Source: Cucumis sativus (taxonomy: Eukaryota; Streptophyta; Magnoliopsida; Cucurbitales; Cucurbitaceae). Taken from it: DNA of 64,000 nt. The notes below the pieces were generated by a model, which did not search any database, was not told the origin of the DNA, and saw only the letters and a program-made list of their open reading frames with translations. The translations under genes were made by a program, and so were the position numbers. Shown piece by piece: positions 14,072 to 27,750 of this stretch. How positions within the stretch are numbered: position 1 is the stretch's first letter; every line of letters begins with the position of its first letter. The stretch covers positions 20,736,307-20,800,306 of the forward strand of contig NC_026661.2 of assembly GCF_000004075.3 (NCBI RefSeq). The letters are read 5' to 3'.

Positions 14072-17000
14072 ATGGCAACTCAGCTGCTATCTCCGACTAT
14101 AACTTTTCCTTCTCTTTTCTGTAGCAACAGTAATGGAGTCGGTTTTTATAAATTCCATTCTTCCCCTTATTCTCATCACGTCTCTGTTTCTTCTTCTTCC
14201 TCATTTCCGATGGCTAAAACCAATCAATCCACTTCTAGACTATGTTATTTGCAAACCCATTTACCCAAATCAGGTATTTTCCTCATACCCACTTGAATTT
14301 TGTGGAATTTTATCGATGTTTATCTGGTTTTGTATATTTGGTTGTGGGTTGTCCTCTGTTTTGCGTATTGGAATGGTTTTTGATGATTATGATGGGTACT
14401 TGGTTTTTACGTGTTGGGAAGGTTATGAAATGTTCTTCAATTTCAATCTTCTTTTTGCTGCCAAATGCTCTGCTACTTTCTGATTATGGGTTTACTTCAA
14501 TGGGAATTTTATGCGTCTGGTTTTGCGGTCTTCTCTGTTTGGTTTCTTGGTGAATAGTTTGAGGATTTTCTTGATGTCTGAGCTAATGTGGAGGAAAATT
14601 GTTGGGACATGTTCTTCAGTTATGGATTGGTTTCGTGACGCAAGAATGAAACGTTGGTTATGTTTATTTATTTTTTCAATATCATTTGTTTTTAGGACTG
14701 GGTTCTGTTAATTCTTCTTGTTCGGATGTTTTTGGTTTAATCCATTTTTTCGTTTTACTTTGTTCCCACATTTCTCTGTGGTATATCATCGTTTTTGGTT
14801 CAACAAATGTGTGGTAGTTGTATGTGGTTTATCGCTTGTATCGTTCTACTTCGAGGTGGCAACAACGAAGTTAAGTAAGCTTGGAAAAAGCCTACAAAGA
14901 GCTAGCGGCCGAATAGTTTGGGCTGCTGTTAAATGAGATGTGGGCTTTATTGTCTCTTATCAACGTTTGGCCTACTTGGTTAGTTACTATGTACCTATGT
15001 GTGTGTTTCCCGCTTCTTCTCGGAGTTCAACTGGACTCAACCTCTCACTTTTAGGGACATAGATTATGTCTTGACCTATTGTGCTATGCAAATAGAGTTC
15101 TTAGTTCTCATCACAGTTCCATATCATTATTTTGGTTTTTTGAAGATGAGGTATTTAGCAAAAGATTTTGCTCCATCAATTATATTAAAGGGTGTCGAAA
15201 AGGTTGGTTTGGGCCTTCAAGGGCTAATAGTCAATGGAATTTCGTCCTTGGGATGGGTTGAGAATGTGCTACATTTTCAGTAAGCCTTGAGGGAAGGACT
15301 TGACATATATTCTTCTTAGTTTCTTGGTAATGTTACTCTCAGCCTACAACTTTGTCCTTTTCACTTGGACTCTTGGTTGTATGCCGTCGTTTTAGTGTAC
15401 TTATGAGTTATGCGATCAAATGGTGTGGATGGGTCTTCACAATGGCCAAGGCCATAGACATAACCTGCTGCAAACATGCAGATTGAATATATCATTCTGT
15501 TTGCCAATTAAACAATAGGGGCAGGTTAATCCAATAACACTGGTTTTTTGACATTTCAACCTGGGGAAGAGGTTGTAGCGAATTCATCAGTTCCATCATT
15601 TGCATGATCTCTTGACCTTTTCTCTAAATGAAACAAACTTTTATACATTTGTCAAAAAGATAAAACCATCTTTCGAGATTGCAATTTGCACATTCTTTAT
15701 AGATTGGTCTACTTTTACATGAGACAAGGCTTAGCTACTTTCAAGGGACATTCTTATATGAGACTTGTGATAACTAGAAGAGATATATTTAGTTTGTACT
15801 TAGTTGTGAAATAAGGGAGAGCTTCTGAAATTCTGTTTTATGAATAACCTTCCAATATTGTTGTGAAGCTTTATGTAGTTTCGGAAAGCCAAAATTCCTA
15901 TTGTTTGATGGTCAATGCTGTTCTACCATATCTTGTATAGTATGCAACTGCATTCTTAATGTGTAGATGCAAACTGCTTTAATCATTGATCTCTTCCTTC
16001 TGTTTTCTTTGGGATTTTACTCTAGGCAATGGATGCTCGTGGATTCAAGATAACTCCTTGTTCCACAATGTTTCTGCCTCCGAGTGTTATCGAGGCTCTA
16101 TATGTTATTCATTACCCACAAAGCCAGCACAAGTTTCCACTGTGGAGGATCTTTTTGAATTCATTTGCTCAGGTCCCTTGATAGAAAAGCTGGGTTTGAG
16201 CCCCGAAAGTGTGGCTGATGCCATAGATAAATGGCTAGCTTATGGCTCTTACCTTTGTCGATTGTTCAAAGCTAATGAAATGGAGCTCACAATTCCTCAG
16301 AAAGCAAGGTTTTATCACTACTATATACCCGTCTTTTTTTGGTGTGAAGATCAGATTTCTCAACACCAATCCTCATTTAAAGAAGGAGAAGAAATACCTC
16401 CCTTAGTGGTAAGCTTTTAAAATTCCGATATCTACTTTATTCTTGTTTCAAACCTGCTTATTTGATATGTTCTTCAGCGTCAAGGAATTGAGATGTTTTG
16501 CATGAGGCTAGGCTTTCATGGAAATTCTTTTATTGGAGGCCTATTGATTATGCTGACTATCACTGTCTGAGCTAAAAATTTGTTATCCCTCTGACTACTT
16601 GTCTTCAAATCACTTTGTTGTGCTTGTGCAGATAGGATTTAGTGCTCCGCAAGGTTGTGGGAAGACGACACTCGTGTATGCTCTGAATTATCTTTTTGAA
16701 GTAACAGGCAGGTAGGCTGCGATGCTAGTAATTATACCGTAACGAAGCTGACCATCTGCTGAAGCAGTGATAAAGACTAAATAATAGGCAAAATATAATT
16801 TCTGACTGAAGTTCTATCTCAGGAAGTCTGCTATGTTATCCATTGATGACTTCTATCTGACAGCTGAGGGGCAGGTTGGTTAGCTATCTATGGTGTCTAC
16901 CGTTTGCTTTCCATTTGCTGTACTATTAATAAACTAAGTTTTACATGATAGGCACAACTGAGGGAAAGAAACCCCGGAAATGCACTTCTAGAGGTATGTC

Positions 17001-18501
17001 TCCTCTTAAATTGTAGACAAAGGAAAGCTGGTTGTACTCATCTGTATTTCTTCTGTTAATTATTTTCTTCCATTTTTAGTTTCGTGGAAATGCTGGAAGT
17101 CATGATCTCGAACTGTCAGTTGAAACGCTCACAGCTGTATCCAAGTTGACCAAGGAAGGTCAGCTTCTCCCTCACTTTTGCTTTTGTTTCCCCAACTTTG
17201 ATTTTTTTTCTTATTTAGTTCTCTTTTAAGATAAAGGTTTAAAGATGAAGCTTCCCAGATATGATAAAGTAAGTGACAATACCCATTCTGTTGATTTGGT
17301 TATATACAATTTCATCCACTTATGATTCTCAATCCCCTTTGTCCTCTTTGTAATCCAGTCCGCATACAGTGGAAGAGGTGACAGAGCTGATCCTTCCACT
17401 TGGCCAGAGGTTGAAGGACCACTTACAGTAAGCAATCTTAATTTAACAAAAAGGGAACTTAAAATTTATTGCACCTAGCTACAGGAACTTTAATTTGGTT
17501 ACCTCTAGGTCGTCCTATTCGAGGGCTGGATGCTTGGCTTCAAACCACTCCCCACAGAAGCTGTCACAGCAGTCGATCCACAGGTTATAGTTTTTCAATT
17601 TCCAGAACTTATTTGATTCTCCCTTGTCTATCTATCATTAGCATCTATTTCTATCTCAACCATGTACCTTTCATTCTCAACAAAACGAACTTTCAAATTT
17701 TACAGCTCGAGATAGTGAACAACAATATGAAAGTGTATTACGACGCTTGGGATAAGTACATAAAGGCTTGGATCGTGATCAAGATAAACGACCCCAGTTG
17801 CGTTTATTATTGGCGTCTACAGGTAAGCTATTAACATCAATTACCATACAAACCACCTGGGGGTTCGAGAAACTGTTAGGATACCACCTAACAAGAGGAC
17901 TCAAGAACACCAAGAACAAACAACAAGAACACTAAAAGATAAAGATTGTATGGAAATATACTTAAAAATATGCTATAATATCATAAGAACAATCAACAAG
18001 GTAACCTCTAGCCTTTTGAAAGAGCTAGACTCTCCCAAATTTGTAACTATGGAAATCCCACAAAATACTTCACCCCCTCCTCTCAACCTACTCCTTCTAT
18101 TTCTAACTACAACATGAACCAACTTATTGGCTATTTACCCACTAATCTTACTGTTTCGATAACCAGAAGTCTTAAAGAAACCTTTTAAAAACTGCCTGGT
18201 CCTGATGTTATGAATTTGCAGGCAGAGATTGCAATGAGAGAGGCCGGAAAACCCGGAATGACCGACGAAGAGGTAACAATACAGTTTGAAAGCTGCATAT
18301 AATAAATGAAAAGGTTTGGGTTTTGTATGGATGAGAAGTTGTGGTTTTTGTTTGTAGGTTAGAGATTTTGTTTCACGTTATCTGCCAGCCTATAAGGCTT
18401 ATCTTCCCGTGTTATACTCAGAAGGGCCAAGTGGGTCAGATCCAAAGCGTCTTCTTGTGGTTGAAATTGATGAAGAAAGGAATCCAATTCTTGGTTATTA
18501 G
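14072..18501 (+). CDS. GLYK: D-glycerate 3-kinase, chloroplastic
   Basis: Phosphorylates D-glycerate to 3-phosphoglycerate with ATP, the last step of photorespiration, in the chloroplast stroma. Exons: 14072-14273, 16026-16408, 16632-16711, 16823-16874, 16952-16993, 17080-17158, 17237-17268, 17359-17427, 17509-17583, 17706-17822, 18222-18272, 18358-18501; phases close to 441 aa. The first 60 or so residues are Ser/Thr-rich with few acidic residues, as in a transit peptide. A P-loop, GFSAPQGCGKTTL, lies at about 197-209. It is followed by the Walker-B-like SIDDFYLT, then LPRYDKSAYSGRGDRAD and VVLFEGWMLGF, the usual blocks of plant GLYK. The C-terminus is DEERNPILGY. Intron 1 is 1.75 kb, and intron 10 holds a solo LTR. 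The start is the first ATG after the CT-rich leader. Confidence 0.96.
17874..18176 (-). mobile_element. solo LTR of a Copia-like retrotransposon in GLYK intron
   Basis: The 303-bp element starts TGTTAGGATACC and is flanked by a perfect 5-bp duplication, GAAAC, at 17869-17873 and 18177-18181. Read in reverse it is alignable by eye along most of its length with the solo LTR at 42.86-43.16 kb. Its other end is TCTTAAA where the relative has TCTTACA, so the canonical terminal CA is mutated. It lies inside intron 10 (17823-18221), antisense to GLYK. No internal retrotransposon sequence remains. Confidence 0.85.
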
Positions 18502-19698
18502 GTGGAAATTTAAAAAAAAAAAAAAAAAAAGTTGGTTTTTTAAGCTTTCACATCTTCTTTTGACCACCTTTTTCTACCCCTCCCTATATGTGGATATCAC
18601 TTTCCTACTTTTCTCTAAAGTAGGAGCTCTTACTTGATTCATTCATTTGTATCAATATGTTTCTCTTATATATAATAAATCACAGTATTTTTCTTTTTGC
18701 TATCTCTATCTTTCCTAAATAAAATATTTGGGCCTCAACTTTACAAGTTTGGGTCAATATGAGCTTGTCAGCCCAATAGATGACAGTATGGGCCTAGGCC
18801 CAACATGCTGGATTTGTTTGAGCCAATTCAACTGTAATGCTTCAGCCCGTGACCTCCTGCTGTGGATTTAGATCATTGCCATATTTCTAATTTCGGTTGG
18901 ATAATTGAGTTTAATCTTTTGTTTTGATTTGATATTCAAAACTTAAGGTGGGTATAATTGGTTCAAAATTTAAAGTTTGAAATTTGTGTCAAATAAGTTT
19001 TGGAATTTTCATTTTGTGATTAATGGGTTTTTGACGTTTTGTGAAAAAAACTATACAAATCTATTAAACACAGGCCGTAAGTTTATAGTCATAGGATACA
19101 TAAAATTCAATTATTATATATTATCAATCGAGTCTAAATTTAGAATATGTCAAAAATCTTAACGTTGATTTATGTTATATTTTTTTAAGTATATTTCTTC
19201 CACTTTCTCATTTTGAATTGTCAATGGGAAAAATTGCACCATTAAATTACTAAAAAAACCCCATAGATTTAAAACTTTGTACCACTTGTCTACATAGAAA
19301 TGGAATAATTTTTATAAAAAGAAAAAACATGGAAATAATAAAAAGAGAAACCATGTACTTGATATAACTCGACAACCTAAAACTAGAAATCAATAATTGA
19401 GAATAAATACCCAAAAGAAAACTAAACATATTCATAATAAGAAAACAAACTTCATACATTACTATAATCTAATTTTATATATGTCCCTCCTAAAATAGAA
19501 TCACACATGTGTGACATTGACAATATCAACTAAACAAAATTAACAGAGAAATAATCCTCCTACATTAACAGTAATTATGTCTATTTTCTTTAAACAAAAT
19601 AAAGTCATAGCAATTAAGCAATTCAAATATTACAAAATATATATAAAAACTAATTAACCGAAATATGTTTTTTTTTTTTTGTCTTGCAGAAAAGATAT
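18502..19698. other. region between convergent GLYK and Aux/IAA
   Basis: The two genes converge here, so this stretch holds both 3' UTRs. GLYK has an A-rich run directly after its stop codon at 18511-18530, and an AATAAA lies near 18718. I see no further gene; the open frames are AT-rich and lack domains. Confidence 0.6.
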
Positions 19699-21295
19699 TT
19701 ATAGATCCTTAAATTGAAGGCCGAATCCTTTGGCTTCAGATCTCTTCATTATCCTCAATCTCTTGCAAGACTCAATAAACATCCTGAAATTATGTTAATT
19801 AATTAAGATTAGAATTAGAATTAAAGAATAATTATAGGATTGATTTTTAAAATGGGAGAAATTAATTGAGGGACAAAGTTTGTAGAATGGGTGACACTAT
19901 TATTAGGGTTTGGTACGTGTCGGTATCATGTTTGTGAGTTTATGTGAAAATACCATTTTGGCCCAAGCTTTAATTTAAGTCTTTAAAAAACTTTGGTTGC
20001 ATTTTGTATTAATCAAAATTAAATTGACTTTGATGGAAGACTTCAATTTAAAGCACCGCTAACAACGGTAATAAATAAATAAAACCTATATATAAAGTGA
20101 TATATAAATTTAGGTTTGAATCCTTAACATAAGACCATAATATATAATTATACCAATAACGAAAATTATAATCTATAGTTTACGAGTTATATGATCTTTA
20201 GCGTCCACTTCATTTACATCTAATTTTAAAATTTAAATATATTAAATAAAGATAAAAACATTTAGAAATAACATTTTACGTTCTAAACTCAATTTATTTC
20301 ATAAAACTCTCTCTAGTCTTTTTTTCTTTTTTTATATCCATAACAAATTTTCTCATTAATATTATTATTATTAAACACAAAATTGAAAACATCAAATACA
20401 ACTCTACGTTTGATTAAATAAAAAAATTGAAATTGATAAAAAGAAAGAAAGAAAATAAATAAATATATATATAGAGAGAGAGAAATAATTGAAGAAAAGG
20501 GAAAAGAAAAACTTACTCCCAAGGGACGTCTCCAACAAGCATCCAGTCCCCATCTTTGTCTTCATAAATGGGAACGTAATCACAACTTTCTCCATGCTTT
20601 AATGTCTTCCCTGTCCATCCATTTTCCCACTTCTTTCTCATTATTTTCTTCTTATATTACACTATACTTTTAATTCATTTTACATTCATGCAACCATTCA
20701 TTTCAAATTAATATCTCTACTATTTTATTTGAACTCGAACACTATTTTTATACTTTTAATTTGTTACTCGATATATTTGGTTGTGTGTGTGTTTTTTTTT
20801 CTTCTTCAAATAAGGTGTATATGTTAATTAATTACTAGTATATATGAAAGGGCTAATTAAATAGATGTATAAATGAAAATTTAAATTACCAGTTCCAAAG
20901 CAAGCAAAGAGCTTTTCAAGAGCAAGAGCAAGATCCGAGTAGCCCTTATGAGAACCCAAGTCAAGTTTACGCAAAAATGGAGCTCCATCCATACTAATCT
21001 TCACGTACATTTTAGAATTCTCATTCTCATGCAACAACGAGGACGACTCTTTTTCTCCAAAACTGTTTCTTTTTCTATATGAACAAACGGGTGGCCACCC
21101 CACGACTTGTCCCTTACTCGTCGTGTTACTGTTCTTTCTTCCAACACGATTATCATCGTTGTCTCTTGTTGGCTCGTGATCTCCATTGACAATATCATCG
21201 AAGGCTCGTTTCTTCTCGTTTTTGTTGCTGTTTCCAGGGAGACCGAGACCGAGACGAAGCTCGGTGATCTCAAATCCAAGGGATTCCTTAGCCAT
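19699..21295 (-). CDS. Aux/IAA auxin-response repressor, IAA19-like
   Basis: Nuclear repressor that binds ARFs and is degraded through TIR1/AFB when auxin is present. Exons: 21295-20890, 20517-20610 (read 20610 to 20517) and 19783-19699; phases close to 194 aa. Domain I is [11 protein letters not shown] at 11-21, with an extra Leu-Gly relative to the family's LRLGLPG. KKR follows at 28-30. Domain II, the degron VVGWPPV, is at 64-70. Domain III starts at [17 protein letters not shown] and domain IV includes [17 protein letters not shown], so the PB1 interaction fold is complete. The C-terminus GFGLQFKDL and the N-terminus [13 protein letters not shown] match best the IAA19/IAA6 branch as I remember it; exact orthology is not claimed. 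A TATA-like box lies about 80 bases upstream of the ATG. Confidence 0.95.
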
Positions 21296-21371
21296 TTGTT
21301 GAAAAGATAAGGGGTGTTTAATTTAGAAATATTCGGGGGAAAAATGAGAAGGGGATTGGAAATTGAAAGAG

Positions 21372-21380
21372 GGATATATA
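21372..21380 (-). promoter_or_regulatory. TATA box of the Aux/IAA gene
   Basis: Read on the minus strand the sequence is CTATATATCCC. It lies about 80 bases before ATG 21295, which would place transcription start some 45-55 bases before the start codon. I saw no canonical TGTCTC or TGTCGG auxin element close by. Confidence 0.5.
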
Positions 21381-21535
21381 GAAGAAATGAAGAAAGGAGT
21401 GGGGAACAATGACAGGTCAACTAAGGGGTTAATGGTCGCGGAGATGAGAAGCAAAGGTGGGGTCTTGGTGCTCCCTAAGACACTATTAAGGACCGGCACA
21501 ATAAGTTGGATCAACCACTTATGTTTAGGGTTTTT

Positions 21536-21566
21536 TCTTTCTCTTTCTTTCTTTCTTTCTTTCTTT
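21536..21566. repeat. (TTTC)n microsatellite
   Basis: Tandem TTTC units with one interruption, in the upstream region of the Aux/IAA gene. Confidence 0.85.
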
Positions 21567-23271
21567 AATCTTATAAATATTTCCTCTACTCTTTAACTTC
21601 ATCATTCTTGGATTCAATCCAAATCGATATGAGTTCATCTATACACACTTTCACACCGTATTAAATTCATAAACATGAGATTTCATTTCAAAATCTCAAA
21701 ATCAACTAGTAACACATTATCTTGTAAAGAGTATAACCAAGGTTATTGTTTTATGGATTATTTGTTCTATTCATTCTTACATAGCTCATTCATTGAACCA
21801 AATGATTGATTTGGATCGTAGTTGCAATGTGAAATTTATTGTATTGCTTTTAAAAGCAATATCGATACGATCTTATCGTCTCAACTTGGTTGTTGTCCAA
21901 ACAAAAGAGAGCTTATTTTGCTCAAACTTAGAAAGAAAAAGAAAAAGAAAAAGAAAACAACAAAATGGTAAGAGGGAAAGAAGATAAAGTATTATGTGTG
22001 TATTCCTTCATAATTGAATTTCTAAAAAATACAGAGAGTAAGGACGATAACAAAGTTATCAATCAATACTATATTACATTTGCTATGCATCAACTGCCAC
22101 AATTTTGGGAAACTTTAAACGTAAGAGTAGTAAAAAGACATTTTCCTCTTTTACGTGTAAATGTGATTGAGGGTGACCAATAAAGCTGTTTCTTAAATTA
22201 ATCGAACTGAATTGAATACTCAATGAAACAAAAAATTCAGCTTGATCCGGTTTGAATAAGTTAGAAACTAAATTTACAACCAAACCGCACGGTTAAAAAG
22301 AGTAAAACCAAATTAAAAATGGAACCACAACAAAAATGAATTTAAAACCCAATTGAATCAAATTGGAGTGGTGAAGATATATTCTACTACCAACACAATC
22401 ATATAAGTCTTGGTGTGTAATTAAATAAACCCCAAGTAAATCAGAACCTTCTAATTTGAGACTACTTTTCTCAAAATCTTTTGCCACAGAGCATAAACCC
22501 AAGCCATTCCCAACAACTTTATATTTACAACATACTCATCTTTTCTTTGGTAGAAGTTAGTCATATATATATACATGCCTGTGTATGTGTTACTTTTTAA
22601 AAAATCATGTGCCTCAACTCACATTGAAACATAGAAATATCCTATCCCCTTTCACCATTTCACTTTTTGGAAGAAAATCTCTCATGTTTCTATGTATATT
22701 AGGGTTTTTGACCGTAAATGACATGTATGGAGTTATACTTTTGGAAAATGAGTATCAATTAACATGTGAAACATCTATCGTCCCACGTTCTTTTTAGTTT
22801 TGATATATAAAGCTTAAAAGAAATATACAAATTGAATACAAGAATATATCGAAAAGGAAATAGTTGAAAGAGATCTCAAACCCAAACAAACATTATTCAA
22901 TAAAATTCAAATAGTTATTCATCATTCTATCTTTTAATTAATCTTTTACTATATACTTTGAAATTAATTATTGTAACTAAATCAATCATATACATAATAT
23001 TTGATATGCTTTTTTTTTTTCCTATTTCATAAATCCTTCATAATTGATCCTTTAGCATATGAAATAATGAACAAAAGAAAGTACTCATTATTTCAAACAA
23101 AATTATCTAAGCTTTATGATTTCTATTGTGTGTGAAGTTTGTTTACCTTTTGATTTTTAATTGAATTATTAAATTTTTAATGAAATATTCTAAATCTCAA
23201 AAACAAATAATTATTTAAGAAAATTTAATAAAACTCATTAATTATTTTGATGGTTATATACACAAAAAATC

Positions 23272-23312
23272 AATATATATATATGATATATATATATATA
23301 TATATATATATA
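23272..23312. repeat. (TA)n microsatellite
   Basis: An alternating TA tract with one interrupting G. It lies in intergenic DNA. Confidence 0.9.
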
Positions 23313-26300
23313 CACGAATGATGGTATTGTCGGAAAATTTGTTTATTAATTTTAGTTATTGTTTGATTCCATATTATATTGTGCATGAACAAAATGATTT
23401 TGGTAGAAGGAATTTCAAAATACACTTTTGTTGGAAAGAAATGAAAAAGGAATTAAAAAAGAGAAGTGCTTCATAATCAATGGAAATTAAAGAAGGAGAG
23501 AATCATTTGAAGAAGATTTGGGTGTGCAAAAATAATAATGAAATAAACCAAAGTTGTAATTCCTCACACTAATTATGTCTCAAATCAAATTATTATCACA
23601 AATTATTCATACATTTTCAATCTATTTTACTCCTGATTTCTAATATTTCTTGAAAGCATTAAGCTAAATTCAATAAATCAAATCTCCCTTTTTAGTTCGA
23701 TAACATCAAAACCATTTAAATTATATATATATACACATATATACAAACACATTTGAATTTTATATAATTAATATATGGTTTTCTTCTTATTTTGTCGTCA
23801 TGTTTTCAAATTTTTTAATTTTGTTTTTTATATTGAAAGTTTTCTAAACATAAAATCAATAAATATTAACAATGAAGTGATAATTTTTTTTAAAAAAAAA
23901 CTAGTTATATGGTTTGTATTGTATATAATTAGTAATGTTTTTAATAGTAGGCCCAACTAGGTCCCATTTGTTCTATGAGCCCACATTTTCCATATTTATT
24001 TTTAAAATTTTGAGTACACACATTTTCTATAATTAGTCATGTTGAGTTGATATCAATTTATAAATTGAAATATATAAGATGTGCTTCTATCTAAATATCA
24101 TAATCACTTTGGTTCACACATCCAAAATAGATAGATTTAACGTTAATTAAATATATTTAAATCTTTAAAAAAACAATTTAACTATCCTATATATTTATTA
24201 TTTTTACAGTTCAAAATAGACCATTAATTATGCAAAAAAAAAAAAAATGGATAGTACAAATTAATGAGATATATTAATTTAACCTTTGAGAAATTAATAA
24301 ATAATGTGATTCACATAAATAGTTTTTATATACAATAGTCAATAAATTAAAGCATGTTATATGTAGGGATGAAGAACAACATATAGTCAAAATGACCACA
24401 TAACACATGATTTGATGGAAAATTAATAAAGAGACTCCTCATCAACAGCTTTTATTTCTCTCTGTTTGTTCCTATTTAATCTTAATTAGTAGTTAATTTC
24501 AAGAAGAAATTATTAAACTTCTTTCAACTTTTCGTTTGTTAATTACTTTTTCATTCAAAAACTCATAAGATTAAAAGGTTTTACTTACGGATGTGAGCTA
24601 ATACATTGTGAAGACGATATGTTAAATTTAATAAAGTACATGATTTCTCGATTTGGAAGAGGACGTAATTAACACATTCTCTAGAGACTACTCTTTGTTG
24701 TTTTCTTCGATTATTGTCCGTTTCGAAATACCAAAAGCGAATAGTGTTGTTAATGCAGTATGTAAGTGTGTTATAGTAAAGTTAAGTAATGGAGTTTAAT
24801 TTAGAGAGAGGGAAAGAGATAGAAGGTGAGAGAAAGAAAGAGAAATGTTTGTTAGCAACCGAGCATATGTTTCCTTGGAGTTGGACAAGAGAAGAAGAGT
24901 GAAAGAGTGAAAGAAAGAAGAAGAGAGAAAAGGCATATCCCTAAGAGAAAGGCACACGTGATAGAGTTGGTCTCCCCCATATCATAAGGTCACCAATGTC
25001 TAATTTTGGTTCTTTAACTCCAACCCATTCCATTTACACAATTAGACCATAAATATTATTTAGATTTCGCCTCTCAATAATATCGTCTCTACCACTTCTA
25101 AATCAAAACAGGACCCATCACTCAACTTTCTTCTATACCATTTTATGGTTATTTTCATTCCTTAAATCGTATGAGAGAGAAACAGCAAAAGTATCTCAAA
25201 TTTGTATCTAGTGGTTATTAGAAAACTATACATATAAACTTTTTAATATTTTCTCGTTTATCGTTAAAGGAACAATTAAATATATTTACGAAAATTTCTT
25301 CAAAATTTCTATTTTCTTGGCTATTTGTTGTAAGGAAAGTATAAGCATATGATGATGCTTAGTTATATTATTACATGTGAGATGTTTCTCATTTTTCTTT
25401 TCTTTTCTTAAGGTTTAGTATGGAGATAATGACATTAATTATTAAACTTCTCCTTTACCATTTACTTTTCTTTAGTTTGCCTTTTAAATTCACCTTTTTT
25501 TCACCTAAGAACTCATTGTATATATACTTAGGTCTTTTTATAATGGTTTCAATCTTAGTTTTATGAAATTAATGCCAATATTTTTCTAGAAAAAGAAAAT
25601 CAAAATTTCTAGCCAAATTATAAAACCCAAAAATACTTTTAAAAATAAACTACTATTTTTATACTCATTTTTAAAATCTTTTAAACATTAGTAAAAAGTT
25701 AATAACAAAATGTAAAGCTTATGAGTCAAAGAATAAGTAATGTTTATAATCATTATCTTTATTTTAAAAACCTTTAATAAAATACAAAATTACTATCAAC
25801 TTGTAAACCTGAAAACTATTTTTCATATATTATTATATATAGGGAAAAAAAAAAAAACTTAATTCAAATGTTTATAATGGGCACCGCCTTAAAAGTATTT
25901 AAACAACCAACTCAAAATCACTTTATGTTATAATAATTACTTTCTCACCCAAGCACTTTAGAGCAATATTTTTCACTTTATTAGAAAAATTTATCCAACG
26001 TATTTGTAAAACGAAACGTTCAAAATACAATATATTTTTTTTCCTTGAAGATATTTGCATGGAAAAGTTAAATTAGTGAAAAGAAAAAGAAAAAAAAAAA
26101 CTTTTGAAAATCACTTTTGGGCTTTTATGAAAAGTGTCGGTAGATTATGTACATACCTTTGTTTTTCTTTTTGCAAATATATCATTTCCATTAGCGTTGG
26201 ACAAATATAAAAAAGAAATTATTATATCAAGATAAATATATATTATGATTTTTTATAAATACCCAATAAAATGCTCCTATTTTATTTTTCTACCAAACAA

Positions 26301-27230
26301 ATGAATTGAATTTTTCATAAAAATAAATAAAATATTTTATCTTCTCTCTCTAAATTATAGCTTAGCTTTAAAAAAAGAAAGTAAGACAGCATATTTGTTT
26401 TGAAGGAGGACTTGAGGGTTGAATCTATATAATTAGCTAAAAATTAAAAACATCACACATGGCAAGTGTCACATGTGTCTATATATATAATAATAATACT
26501 ATATACTACAAACATTAATATGCAAACCAAACAAAACACTAGTTACCTATTTTATATATCGATTCAATTCATTTACAAATTTCTTTCATTTATATATTTT
26601 TTAATTATTTTATAATAAATATATCGTAGAATTTCAACTTTATAACCTTTTTGTTCTATGCACGTTTTATTCGTGAAATAGATCTCTAAATTACTTTTGA
26701 GAAAATAAATCTTAAAATTGAAGTTTATTCTTCTATTTTTGCCACTTCATATGATAATACATTTTAATACAAGTTCCAATTCTTTTTATTAATTTTTTTT
26801 CTTTCTACAAATAATCAAACAAGTGAGAGATTTCTATAAAAGTCTAAGTTCATCTACCTTGACAAAAAACAAAGAGTTTTCTTAAATCATACGCAAGATA
26901 ACGTTCTATCATTTAAAAAAAAAAAAAAACTTGATTTAGAAAATCAATCAAGAAATTGAAAAACAAATAATGCTGCAATTGATCCCTAAATAACTAAAGA
27001 GGGGTTGGGTGATTAAAAGGAAAAGCAGAAATTGGGTAAAGCAATTTAAAGAACAAAGTGAAACATAGAAGTGGGCCATGTGTTCGGACGCGGTTAAGAA
27101 TATGGGCCAAGGTTTGTTTGAATTTGGGCCGATATGTAATCTTTGAAAAGTCCGGACCCAACAATGGCCCATAAACTCCAACAGATGGAGACTCCACTCC
27201 ACTCCTTTGTCTTTTCTTTTATATCTAATT

Positions 27231-27441
27231 TTAAAAATAATAATTAAGAATATAACAATATTTTTAAAAAATTATAAATATAACGAAACTATAAATGAAT
27301 AGATTTTTATTACTAATAGACTCGTATAGTCTATCAATAATAGAATAGTATTTGCAACATGATCTATCGGTTTCTATCATTGACTAATTTTGTTATATTT
27401 ATAAAAATTTTAAAATGTTGCTATATACTTAATTATTTTGA
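27231..27441. mobile_element. MITE-like element with long terminal inverted repeats
   Basis: Arms at 27251-27284 and 27392-27425 are 34-bp inverted repeats with roughly 80% match by eye (TATAACAATATTTTTAAA against TATAGCAACATTTTAAAA). The pairing continues outward through AATTAAG. The core contains TCTATCAATAATAG and TCTATCATTGAC, palindromic TCTATCA/TGATAG-type motifs. It has no coding capacity. It lies about 300 bp beyond the 3' end of the thioesterase gene. Confidence 0.65.
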
Positions 27442-27750
27442 ATCTAATTGTTAAATTTGCAACTATCTATTATAACTATAACATAACTTAAAATCATATA
27501 TTCAAATTTTCATTCTCATAAATATCATGGATTATGAAATTATAATATTTAACATCTCATAAAAATTGAAACAATGGTGTTAATGTCAACAAATTCAGTT
27601 GCACATTCATTTATTAAATTTGCACTTTTGATCTCATAAGTTACATTTCCCTACAGCTTAGTCATATGAAAATAAAAATTGAAAAATGAAAAATGGATTG
27701 AATGAAATGAAATTAAAGTAAGTAGAGAAGGTAAATTTATCTTTTTGAAG

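Larger units (their letters stand above)
21381..27230. other. AT-rich intergenic region, no gene seen
   Basis: Nearly 6 kb with no supported gene. Contents: a (TTTC)n tract at about 21536-21566, a (TA)n tract at 23272-23312, and a purine-rich GA stretch at about 24,800-24,940. A 72-codon frame at 21965-22183 cannot be assigned. The part closest to 21.4 kb is promoter of the Aux/IAA gene. Confidence 0.7.

Noticed and set aside
21965..22183. 72-codon frame with YYITFAMHQLPQFW, perhaps a retrotransposon Gag remnant
   Set aside because: Only a vague resemblance, no second motif, no LTR or polymerase nearby. Not enough to call an element.
24780..24940. GA-rich stretch resembling a 5' leader
   Set aside because: No gene with supported exons follows on either strand within several kilobases.
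26948..27202. 84-codon minus-strand frame
   Set aside because: Low-complexity composition, no domain, no splice or promoter context, and an overlapping frame of similar length.
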